Positions 38,188-49,430 of a stretch of DNA of 64,000 nucleotides are shown piece by piece. How positions within the stretch are numbered: position 1 is the stretch's first letter; the number at the start of each line of letters is the position of its first letter. The DNA is taken from the NCBI GenBank assembly GCA_028023455.1, contig JAQFVV010000012.1:6362499-6426498 (forward strand), read 5' to 3'. The translations under genes and the position numbers were made by a program. The DNA is from Epiperipatus broadwayi. Lineage: Eukaryota > Onychophora > Udeonychophora > Euonychophora > Peripatidae. Below the pieces are notes generated by a model that saw only the letters and a program-made list of their open reading frames with translations, ran no database searches and was not told the DNA's origin.

Positions 38188-38896
38188 ATGATGAGCCTAT
38201 ATGTAAAAAAAAATAAGTACATCTGTTATTTAATTTGCTTTATGAGAAGCAACATAATCATTAATTAATTATATATATATTATTCACATGCATGTTAATT
38301 AAGTGATTTATAATTTTGTTCAGAATGTTTATTTTTCAAAACATTCTAAATGTTTAAAAAAGATCTTATTATAATTTGGACTTTAACATAGGTTGAATGA
38401 TAATAGCCATGTATATGAATTTAGGTAAGATTATTAAATAAAAAACCTAAATATGGAAAGCTTATATTTATTTTATAAATATTTAATGATTTATATGTTA
38501 TTAATCTCCAAAAATTCTAAAACCTTAATTTTAAATGTGTGTCCTAATGTACCAAAAATTACATAAAAGCATTATTAATTAACCTATTCTAGAATCCCTA
38601 TAACAATGTTATGTAAAATTGCAAGACAAAAAAGAACTGAAGAAAAGAATAATATAGATTAAAATTTACTTACTTGCAATCTAAATCACTTGTAGAAATA
38701 TGCCATTGGTGTGCAAATAACAGTATGCCTTGCTAGAAGCCAAATAGAAAAGGAGCTCAATGCCTTTTTATCTTTCTCATTCTTGCCTATATGTTTGATG
38801 ACTATCATTGTACATGCATTTATAAATTTCTTCATCATCTTTTCTGAAAGTCTTATTTATAAGGATTATTTTAGAATTCCAATAATCAATTATATT
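38188..38896. other. AT-rich stretch without gene
   Basis: The ORF at 38711-38902 runs into the SINE boundary and has no motif. Nothing else recognised. Confidence 0.45.
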
Positions 38897-39028
38897 ACAT
38901 AAATTTCAATCTTTTTTTTTCTCATGTGTCATAGCAACAGCCGGAAAGTGAACCCGCTAACCCGGGACAACTGCTTGTAAAGCAGCTGTCGCTGACCTCT
39001 TGACCACCAATGCTTGACATACATTTCA
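38897..39028 (-). mobile_element. tRNA-derived SINE, second type, with imperfect 12-bp TSD
   Basis: ACATAAATTTCA (38897-38908) and ACATACATTTCA (39017-39028) flank it. Minus strand: TGTCAAGCATTGGTGG, TCAAGAGGTCAGC, anticodon arm ACAGCTGC-TTTACAA-GCAGTTGT (anticodon TAC), CCCGGGTTAGCGGGTTCACTT, then GTTGCTATGACACATGAG and poly(A). Same family as 22580-22706, but with a different anticodon base. Confidence 0.85.
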
Positions 39029-40049
39029 GCCTCAAGAAACAGAAAGACTAGAAATTTATTTAATTATAAAATAAATTGGTTTATCAACACTATACCAGAA
39101 TTCCTTGAGAAGAGTTGTTTACAAGTTAAGAAACCAAATGGAACTTTCCTAGAAAATTATGTCATCCTGCATGTTATAGAGACAATTGATTTAGTATGAA
39201 GAAATCATGACCTAAAGCAAATTCATCCATTAAGCTTAGGCTCTACTGATTATGGAATCTAGAATAAAGAACATTCCTACAAGAACTTTTAAAAAAGAAA
39301 TTTTCTCAGAAATAATAAAACTTCACTTATATATATTCTGCACCAGGAAAAACAATTTTAATATTATTTTATTTATATATTTATGTGCACTACAGTACTA
39401 TGCATGAATATATGAACATTTACATAATTAGCATACCTTATATTATGTTTCAGTTGATGAGAATGAGATAAAAAATCTCATCATTGTCTTTTGCATTTAT
39501 CCAGATTTATTTGCATTTCATAAAAGCTTTAATGTAACATTTATTAATAAAGTCATTTGTAACAGCTTTGTGATTGAATGTTATAAGTTGATTAAAGCTG
39601 TTTAAACTACTAATGTCATATGCTTGTTAGTATTGTTTGTTAGTGATGTAAATAAAATGGGATTTTTTACCTGATCAGTTTGCATTATTTAATTTATTCA
39701 CTCATATCAATTCACAATCCCATTATTATTATGTTAAGTTTTGAGATCATTAATCATTTATTATTTTAAATAGATTTGGCATTAATAAAATTACTCTTTC
39801 ACTTTAAATATATTGTTGCATTTTGTAAAAATTGAATATAAGTTTGTGCACTCCAGAAAAACTAGTATTTAATCGAGAGGTTGTTTTTAGATCGCACACT
39901 GATAACTAAGGAATTCAATTAAGACATAAACCTAATGGCGAATGATAATTCCAAGAAATATTTGCTGATTGCAAATATTTCTAGATAAGAGACCTTACCT
40001 TATTGGACAATATAATTAATTACTGCAGTTATCAGAAAGCATTAAAAAG
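39029..40049. other. AT-rich stretch, possible LTR-element flank
   Basis: The ORF at 39014-39199 is unsupported. A short palindrome GAAATATTTGC...GCAAATATTTC lies at about 39955-39981. The true 5' edge of the following LTR element could lie in 39880-40050. Confidence 0.35.
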
Positions 40050-40204
40050 ACTGTTAACAACTATGCAGGGCAGTTATTTGAGTAAAACTGCAGTAGAGAT
40101 ATCCTGCATCACTGTTTGTGGTTAATAACCAGTGTCCAGTGGAAATGTAGTCCACAGGTGTAGCTGAAAAAGCCCACAGACATGGGGAGACCACAGTGGA
40201 GATA

Positions 40205-40278
40205 TCGAGCAGAGCATCCATTGCCAGAGAATACAGGGTATATTCAGTGAATTCGAGCAGAGCATCCATTGCAAGAGA
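40205..40278 (+). repeat. 48-bp-period duplication inside the LTR
   Basis: TCGAGCAGAGCATCCATTG occurs at 40205 and again at 40253. A related GAGATATC motif precedes it at 40094 and 40198. Such internal duplications are common in LTR U3 regions. Confidence 0.85.
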
Positions 40279-40562
40279 ACAGTGTGGGAATTGAACATTA
40301 GTGAACTGTAAAGATAGAGGTTGCAGACTATTCATTTTTCAGACTACGTAAAATCTTGTGAGTCTTATTGTATATAGTTATTTGCTGACTGCACAGTCAT
40401 ACTTGCGGATATAACATATATGTTATAGTAAAGCAATATTTACTAATAATTTTTAGTTTTTAGAGTAATTTCATTCAGAAAATTTAAAGATTATTAAGAA
40501 AGTCTCAACCTATAAATACATATATAAAACATCCCTTTATCCCAGAGGTATCATTATAATTT

Positions 40563-40580
40563 TGGTGTCCAATGTGGGGT
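40563..40580 (+). other. Primer-binding site, tRNA-Lys type
   Basis: TGGTGTCCAATGTGGGGT differs from the standard tRNA-Lys(CUU) primer site TGGCGCCCAACGTGGGGC only by C-to-T changes. It marks the LTR/internal boundary. Confidence 0.75.
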
Positions 40581-42900
40581 TTGATTAACTTTTAAACTTG
40601 TGTTGATCATATTGTCTAAATAAGTTGATTTATTGACATCTGACTAATGAGTGAATAATTCACATGGTATATGAAACTTCACTGTAACAAATAAAAAATT
40701 TAAATATACTCCTCTCACTAGGACAAAAAAATAATAATTTTATTTTGAAGAAAGTAGAAGTCAATAAGATTCTATTATTTATGCATGTTACTAATTTTAA
40801 TTTATAGGCAGTGAAAAGAACAAAGTTATACCCTGTACAATCCTTACTTTGTTTATTATTCATTCTACTGAAACTTAAAATCATGACTGGTGTTAAGAAT
40901 ATGTTGGGCAAGTTCAATATTAGTAGTTTAGAGATGGTAAAGATGATTCAGATTATGATTAATCAATTTGATATTTTCAAAAATAAACTAGAAACTAAGA
41001 TAGATGTTAACTTAAAAAGTTTAAAAACTAAAGTAAGATAGAAACCAATACAGAAAATTTAAAAAGTTGAATTTAAAATTGATAGTGATTTCAAGGAAAC
41101 TAAAATTGAATTTTGAGCAGTACATGTTGAATTAAAAGCTAACTTGAGAGAATCAAAACTTGAAATTAATAATAGACTAGACAAAATAGAGTAAAGTAAC
41201 TTAGAATTCCAGAATAAATTGAAAGAATAGTTCAGCCACTTTCAGCAAAAAGTTTTAGAATTTCATAGTCAATCAAAGCTAAATGTATAGGGTTTAGAAA
41301 GATTCAGATTAAAACTGAAAGCAGATTAAATGAAATAGAAGCTGAATATAAAGAACTAAAGTTGGAATCCCAAAATTTTCTGAAACAATTACTAACCAAA
41401 CATAAAATCTTATGTAATGAACTTAGAAATTTTAAGCATAAAATGACAGGCTAACACCAAAATTTTAAACTAGAAGTTCAACAAAAAATAGAAATAATGA
41501 ATCATCAATAAAAGGAAAATATGATACATAAGTTAGAAAAAAGTGTAAACATGTCACATAGATTGAAATCTGACAATAAACTATAGAAGGAATTTCAAGA
41601 TCATCTCAAAACATGTACACATGAAAATCCTAAAAAGATATATGAAATTCAAATAAAGAGTAAAGATGATAATGTTGAAGATCAAGAAGAAAATAAAGAT
41701 AAGGGAATCAAAGACTAAATTAAGAATTCTTATGATAGTGAAAAAATTAGACAAGTGATAAGGTCAGTAGTAGATAATTTTAAATAAGAGTTTTTTGAAG
41801 TTAATAGTAATTTACCTAAAATAAGTAAAAATTATCAGTTAGAAGTTAATTGAAATATAGAAAACATGAATGATCAGATTAAGGGATTGCAAAAAAGATT
41901 CACAACAAAGGCGAACAAATACTGTTTGAGGATAACTCTAGAGAATCACAGAATGTTCAGATAATACTAAATTAAAATAATGAGGGCAAATATAAATCTA
42001 TGGAAAATGAGATTATAAAGAAAATGGAAGAGTTGAATAGTAAGACAAATTGTACAAGGCATAATTTAGAGGTAAACATGCTAATAAATATTAAAAATAA
42101 TATAATATATTTGTGGTCAATAGATTCAAATGTTTCACTTTATTCATGTTCAAATTTTTAGAGAATATGATGAAATCCTATGGAATATCTGACTATGTGG
42201 AAAGAACTATTCCCTTTAAAAGTGATGAGGGAGAAAATAGCAATAAACAACTCATCACCTAGGTGCAGCTTCTACAGCTTGGTGGAAATTACCCAGAACC
42301 TATTCTGAATCTAAAGAAAAAATAATTCCTTACTTTTGGGATAAAGACTGACAAGATTCTATACAATACAAAACATTCCAAGAGAAATACAGTTGTAGAA
42401 AAAATAGTATGGTTCATTTTTAGGCACCAAGTTGTGAATCTAAAGTCTTTAACCACTCTTCATTTATCAGAAACAGCTATTATAAGAATAACATGGCAAA
42501 ACTTACCCCATTATATTGAGATCATTTTAATTGAAAATAAATATTGCATAGTGAAAGAAAGTTCCACTATTTTAGCAACTCTAGAAGATGATAATAACCC
42601 TAATGAAAAGATATAAAAATAAGAAGAAAAAAATTCTAATTATACAATATCCAATGTAAATTTGAATGATAAAAAATTTTGATATGAAATGCCAATATGA
42701 AATAGGGACAGTTATAACCACTGAACACAGGAGCATCTGATGATATAGTAGCAAACAGAAGTTTTTTGAGAAATAAATCCTAAAAAAGTCCATAATACCA
42801 AAGAAACAAAGGTCACTATTTTGAAAAAAGACCCATACACTGTAGTAATCAGAGATAATGATGGAATCATGACCCAAAACATAAAAGGAAAATATTAGTT

Positions 42901-44196
42901 ATGTGATATCCAAATTTATATTTAGATTATGGGCTGATTATATTACACAAGCTTTATGTAAATTTTATGTTAGATAAAATCTTTTTTTTAGATTTCCAAT
43001 AAGGATGAAAGTTATATATTTACTTTAATAATGTTTACTATTTTAAATATTCATATGTGCAAATTCAAAATCTCTATTATGAGGAAAGGATTTTACAATT
43101 CTGTAAATTCCATATTTATGGTATTCTTGCTTGTTTGATTAAATGTATTAATATTATATTTCCATAAATAAGAATTAGTTATTTATTTAATTAATTAATT
43201 TTAAGATACAGATGTGCTTAGTTAACTTCAAACATTATAATACATATATATTGTAAGCACTTGAATTACATAGCACACACTAATATAGTGTGTGCACATA
43301 AATATATGTATAAAAGTTGAAATAAATAAATACACACATAAATTTTTGTAGATATTTTTCTATATTTTCTAAAATAAAATAATAAGTAAAGGATTAAATA
43401 ACTCCGGGTTTAAAGTAAAATTTTGTTATGGATTAAACTTTTAAAACGGCCTGATAAATAATATTTGTAATTCTGATTTTGAAATAAAAAAATAAAAAAA
43501 CAAGCATAATTTATTTTTTAAATCTATATTTTTAAATTTAAAGACATTTATAATTAGTTAAGAGGTAACCTAATAAAAAGCTTTCTAACCTCTGGAAAAT
43601 CGACTGTATATATTTTTTAAAGAATAAAAGAAAGCTGTAATAGAATTTGATAAAGTTATTTTTTTTAAATATTGATTAAATATGTAAATTTTATGTATAT
43701 TCAAAATGGAATTATTAATTATAAAAATTATTATTTATTGTTTGACAAAATTAAATTTGATTTGATATTAATAATCTGTGCAATTCTATGTAAGCATTTT
43801 AGTAAACCTAGCTTAAGGATCTGTATTCTTTAAAATATAATTTAAAAGCTTAATTATATATTATTGTAAGCAAGTCAAATATGTTATTTCATGCACACAC
43901 ATGTATGTGTGTGTATATTATCAATTATAACACATGTAAATTTTAATCATTTTTTAAATAATTATTTTATGTTTAATTGAAATGTTTTCAACATATATTA
44001 TAAAACGCATGATTGTGTATGGATATATATATATGCGTTTATAGAAACTAATTGAGAAATATTGTAAAACAATGTAATAACTTTAGTTGTGTATATAATT
44101 TTGTATACTTTTCAAAATCAGAGCCTTATCCTATAAGATCTTAAATATCTTTTTTTTTTTGTTATTAATAAACTTATATTTAATTATTAAAATTGT
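42901..44196. other. AT-rich stretch without gene
   Basis: Only a 23-bp hairpin GCACACACTA-ATA-TAGTGTGTGC (43272-43294) stands out. No gene or repeat family recognised. Confidence 0.5.
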
Positions 44197-44700
44197 TTCC
44201 ATCATCTCTTGGTCACATACAGTAATAGAGCTTGTGTTCTCTGAGCTAGATTCATGCACGGGATGAATATATAAATGGGGATGTGTATATTAGTGCTTTT
44301 GGGGCATCCAGAGATGATCAGTCATTATCATCCTGGTTGGTGCAAAGGAGAATACTCTTTAATGCCCCTGCACTATCTTTTGTTTTAGTCTTATTAGGAG
44401 TTAAGTTTATAGTTGGCCAGTACAAGTGGCCAGATCATTGATGATGATCAGTATGTTTTAAATGTCCAATCATTATTTAGATTTTCTGATTATTATGTAT
44501 TCTGATGGATTGGCACTAAGATGGCACATCCAAATTCTATTTAAATAATTGCCCCAAGCTGGCATAGGCTCAATGGTTAGCTGCCTACAGAAGATCCATT
44601 TCCAATCCAGTCACAAGGTGGACTGTTAATTTTATTCTGATTTATTGTACTGATTAGTTTATTCCCATCAATGATGATGATGGATGGTTATTTCTCTTGA
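44197..44700 (+). repeat. Unclassified dispersed repeat X, copy 1
   Basis: About 0.5 kb that recurs in reverse at 48880-49430. Shared landmarks in order: CATCATCTCTTG, AGCTTGTGTTCTCTGA, ATTAGTG...GGGCATCCA, TTGGTGCAAAG, AAGTTTATAGTTGGCCAGTA, GTGGCCAGA, TTGATGATGATCAG, GATGGATT, GCACATCCAAATT, TTTAAATAAT, CCCCAAGCTGGCA. This copy has TATAAATGGGG near 44270 and, near 44553, a tRNA-A-box-like TGGCATAGGCTCAATGG. It may be a solo LTR or a composite SINE; no ORF. Confidence 0.75.
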
Positions 44701-47700
44701 ATTATACTTACTTTTACTTTATAATGCTGGTTGATGAATAATTATATTTATAGTTGCTCTTCTGAGTTAGCTGGCTGATGCTCTCAATGTTCTCAGAGAT
44801 TTTCTAATCTCGTGCTCTTATATCTTTAAATTTTTCCTATTTCCTATTACCCAACCCCATCCTGTTACAATGTATTGTATTGTTCATGGTCTATTTTTAA
44901 TGTTCAAGGTTGGATTTAGGCCTTTATTTTACATGCTACAAAGTGTAAATTAATCAAGCTATGGAAAAGAAAAATCTTCCTTTTGTGTATAAGTTTAGAT
45001 ATCTCAAGAACATAGCTTTATTTCCTGATTAACTGACCTACTATTTATTACAATTTGCATTGCTGGTAGAATCTGTTTTTTATTTATTTGAAAGGGTCAT
45101 TAACCCACTAAATTCCATCACATTGCATCATATATTTTTGCAGTAAATAACTAAAATAAGATTGTGATTTAGTTTTCTGGTCACTTAATATTTAAGAATT
45201 TTCTCCAGTGTTCATAGATTAAAACAAACATGTTGGCATAAATAATTATTTTATTTCTAAAAATAATCTTTTATGATAATAAAATCTAACAAACTTAAAA
45301 TTAATAACATACAATGAAAGTTGTTATTAAAGATAAATATTTTATTATAACAAATTAATAATACTTAAAAGAGAATTATTAATAAGCTGGAAAGAATGCA
45401 AATAATATTAATCAAATAATTAAAGAATTCATGTTATACTAAAGTTTTTTCTAGGCAAATGTCTATTTTGATAATAGAAGTTCCATAGTTAAAGTTAGTT
45501 TGCAAACATTTAATTTAGTCACAAATCAGGGTATAAATAATATCTTACCAGTAAGCTTAGAGAGTTTAGATAGATCATTGATTATACCATGCATGGTTTT
45601 TCTTGGTGATGTAGAATGAGCTCATGGCTAATGATTTTAAACTGTTCCTGGTCCATTCTAAGGCTAGACTTGAAAGTTTTTGAAATAACCTCTTTATGGT
45701 GAAAGGTATCTTCAAATGCTTCATTTCTATTTCTGCATAAAGACTTCATTCAGCTGATGAGTAGTAGTCCTGAGTAGACACTTTTTATTATCCAAATCCT
45801 CTCCACAGGAACTGCCAGCCGAAAGAACAAGATAAGACCTAGTTTGAAGTTTTTCTGTCCTTTTTATACCCTTGGATCAGTTTTTAGACTTCTGCACATA
45901 GACTTTTATCTTTTGTTTTGTTAAAAATACAAGTTGATAATATTGTATATTCTTTATTAGTTTTTAGTTACAAATACTTTTTTTTATAAATTATTTTGGC
46001 CATCTTTAATTAGCATTCTGATCATAATCATTTACGTTTACAATTTCTTTTTTTTAAAATCTGGATTAGTAATCTGCATGTGCCTACATTCCTTCCAATT
46101 TCAATTTTGCATTAATTAAATAGATGATAACACATGCAAATAATCTTCATTTAAAAATAAATAAATTATATTAACTAAAAAAAGAAATTAAATTGAATCA
46201 TTTGAACGATCTTTAAATTTTATCTTTTTTAGTTTTTTTTTTAAATATTACATATGCCAAAACATTCATGAACTGTACATATTTTAATGGGGTTCAATAT
46301 ATATTGTACCCTTTTTATTAGAGCTAAATGTGCTAAAAAGCCAATTTCTTTAAAAATTTTAAATTAGAAGTATAGGTATTGTAATTGTAATAATATCTAA
46401 ACAGACTTGAAAATTATTAAAACAAATACATAGGAAGCTAGAAAATATTTTAAAGCTATTTTCAATGTTAAAACTGTATAAGAAAGGAGAATAATTTGAG
46501 ATTGTATGGTTGGAGTAAATGGTGATTGATATATTTAAAAACTGTATTGAATATCTTACTAAATAAACATTTAAAGAAACACTAATTTTTAATATAATGT
46601 TTAATAGATTTGAATAAGTTATTACATTTATCTTCAGAGATTAAGTTTAAATTGTATAATAATTATTTATTAAAGTTCTTTATATCTTATGGTGTATCTA
46701 ATGTTTTAATTTTTAGTAATGTTATAATAATGTCAACATTTATTATTCTAAATTTTTATTATTGCATTTAATATTTTCTAATATGTATTATTTTTGTAAT
46801 TAAATATTTATTTAGTTTTATTGCAGACAATAAATTTCAAAAATTGCAACTGTCTGGAGAGCAGATCATATGACTGATAATATGTGTGTATTGTGCTTGT
46901 ATGGTTTTAGAGAAAGTTTTTGTTACTTTCTAAAATTATTCATAAATGGAAACATTTAATACATGATAAAATAAACTTGAATAGATATTATTTAATTTTT
47001 TAAAGATATTTAAAGCTAACAAATAAGCTAAAAAATTGCTACATTTAAACTAAATATTTTTATAATTTTATAAATTAGTAAAGATTAATAAAGTGTATCA
47101 TTTTAAATATTTTTGTTTTGTTATAAAATAAATTATTTGTATTAAATATTTATTATCTAATATGATGGCTCATAATTTTATTTCTAATTTTTAAAAGTAC
47201 ATAATTGAAAAATATGTAAATGAATCTGTAGTCTGATGATTTGTCATCCAATCAAATTTGTTTAAAAAAAAAACAGGTATAAAAATTGTATATAATTAAG
47301 TTGCATTGGTTATTGTTTAAAAGGTAGGTATTGTTTTTAAAATTATTGTGTGATAAATAGTATCAAGTTATATTACTATAGGTTAGTAATATATTTAAGT
47401 TTACAGTCAATTATTTAAATTTTTTAATATATTTTCTTTTTTTTTAAAAGTTGAAGGGATTAAAAACTAGTATTTAGTTTAACTAAAAATGTCTGAACAA
47501 ACCCATAAAATTTCCTACTAGTGAATTATTCTAAAGCTTAATTAAAATTCATTGGTAAATTATGGAACAGGAATCTATGGTCTTATATGTGAGAAGATTA
47601 GTAATAAAGGATCAAAGAATTTATAGAAGTACAGTTTTTCCAATGCCATATAAAAATATTTTTTATTTTTGCAGAGTATTTCAAAGTTGCAATCAAATAT

Positions 47701-48879
47701 TATCCAGAGGTATAATACATATAGTAAATATGTCTGTGTTTATAAAGTTAAAAACTTTAAAAAAAATATTATTTAAAGAAAAATTATTGGAAAAGACTAA
47801 AATGCAATTTACCTCTGAACTCTATAAAAACATTTGAGATGAGACTATAAAATATATTGCTCTCTCTATATATAATATTGACATTATTTAAAAAAGATTA
47901 TAGTATTAAAAAGAAGAAATATTTATTTTGAAGCAAATTATATTTAAATATTTAGAAGTATTTTTAAAAAAGATAATTATTACAAAGAATATAAGTGTTA
48001 ACAATCGTTATATTAAACAAGCAAATATTTAAATATAAAAAAAACCTGTATTAAATTCACTATGATTTAATTGCAAAGAAGAAGAAAAATGAATAATGGA
48101 AAGAAAAATATTATTATACCAGAAATAAATAACTTTTTGTAATTGAAACTTTGATTCAACTATTCATTTTATTATGTGCTTGATTGAAATATAAGTTTAA
48201 AGTGGAAAGACATCTATTTTATCCTAAGATTACATGTTAATAAATATGACCATGAATGATGCATCTGTTCTCGAACAACTTGGAATCTATGTATGTTCAT
48301 GGGAGAAAATGACTTACCTTTTCAAAATGCATTTTTTTTAAAACTATGGAATAAATAATGGTTCTCCTGAAAAGATTTGCAGAAAATAGACTGTATTAAA
48401 TATTTTTAGCAACTGGATGGACATTATTTTTCAAGATTTTTGAAATATCAACAAAAATTTTTTATTGTGTTTTTTGTTTTATGCACCAGGAGGAGAGTTT
48501 GATACTTGGGAATTATGGTAATCCTATATATAATATAATACACCACGTATTTGTCTTAGATAACCAAAAGCTTGTGGAGTAGAGGATTACAAATTCTTTA
48601 CTTTACTCAACACACAATCATTTGAAAATATAAGAGTAGTGGAATATAATCATGCAAATGCCTTTTATAATATGCAATTGGGACTTACAAATACAAATGA
48701 AAAAGAAAATCAATACATTGTAATGGGATGATGACACTCATCCTCATCAACCTCATGTAAACAAAAATATAAAGTTAAATATAAAATTTAATATAAATTA
48801 AATGAATATGAAGCAATATAAAAACTATAAAATTTAAAATATTAAATATAAAATTTAATATTAAAGTAATATAAAAGTA
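44701..48879. other. Mostly AT-rich stretch; repeat-like patch at 45590-45900
   Basis: The patch at 45590-45900 is more complex. On the minus strand it has a TATA-like GGGTATAAAAAGGACAG followed by CTTTCGGCTGGCAG and CATCAGCTGAATGAAG, like the promoter part of an LTR or PLE terminal repeat, but I cannot classify it. The ORF at 47562-47837 has no recognisable motif. Confidence 0.4.
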
Positions 48880-49430
48880 ATGAGCATGACAGATCACTTT
48901 GAGAGATCAGCACAGCTAACTATATTAAGTATAAGTATGTTAACTATAAGTTCACCAGCATTACCCAAGAGTAATACTCATTCATCATCATGAATGAATA
49001 ACAAAAAAAGTAAATCAACACTCAATCTAGTGACTAGATTTAATCCTTGCCAGCTTGGGGCAGATTATTTAAACATTAATTTGGATGCACAAACATGAGT
49101 GCTAATCCATCAAAATATATAACAATCAAAAACAATAATGCTAGTATATTAAAACATGCTGATCATCATCAATTCTCTGGCCACTTAGTACTATTAATGT
49201 ACTGGCCAACTATAAACTTAATTTTTAATAAATACTAAATAAAATGTAGTTCATGGACTTTAAAGGATAGTCTCTTTGCACCAATCCAGGATAATTTTCA
49301 TTAAGTGGATGCCCATAAACACTAAATATAATCCCCTTTATATAACAGACCATTATGCATGAATTTAATTTCAGAGAACACAAGCTTTATAACTGTTACT
49401 GTGAGCAAGAGATGATGCAATATATAATAT
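48880..49430 (-). repeat. Unclassified dispersed repeat X, copy 2
   Basis: Reverse-complement relative of 44197-44700 sharing the landmarks listed there. In this copy TATATAAAGGGG replaces TATAAATGGGG, supporting a TATA-like element. The part downstream of CCCCAAGCTGGCA differs from copy 1, so either the families have different 3' parts or one copy is recombined. Confidence 0.75.

Larger units (their letters stand above)
40050..42900 (+). mobile_element. Degenerate LTR retrotransposon: 5' LTR, PBS, gag-like region, end of pol
   Basis: About 40050-40560 is LTR-like sequence with internal short repeats, followed by a primer-binding site at 40563. From about 40880 to 42620 a single ancestral reading frame is visible despite many stops: NMLGKFNISSLEMVKMIQ, then long runs rich in Lys, Glu, Leu and Asn with heptad character (for example KANLRESKLEINNRLDKIE), a coiled-coil gag-like protein. 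Near 42830 PYTVVIRDNDGIMTQN resembles the conserved tail after integrase in Gypsy-type pol proteins, so protease, RT and integrase cores appear deleted. No 3' LTR matching the 5' one was found up to 44 kb. Clade assignment is tentative. Confidence 0.62.

Noticed and set aside
37569-38222. 217-codon minus-strand ORF, Tyr-Leu-Pro-Thr repeats
   Set aside because: It is translation of a tetranucleotide array that stays open because neither repeat unit yields stops in that frame; no gene signals.
16841-39028. CRISPR-like array from recurring near-identical 80-bp units
   Set aside because: Copies are many kilobases apart, in both orientations, with poly(A) and TSDs; this is animal-type repeat DNA, not a spaced array.
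44540-44640. tRNA-derived SINE head in repeat X
   Set aside because: The A-box-like TGGCATAGGCTCAATGG has no acceptable box B or cloverleaf, and the segment is missing from the second copy.
45590-45900. Solo LTR or PLE terminal repeat on the minus strand
   Set aside because: A TATA-like site and a CAGCTGAATGAAG motif are suggestive, but no second copy, TSD or adjoining coding remnant was found; left as an unclassified patch.
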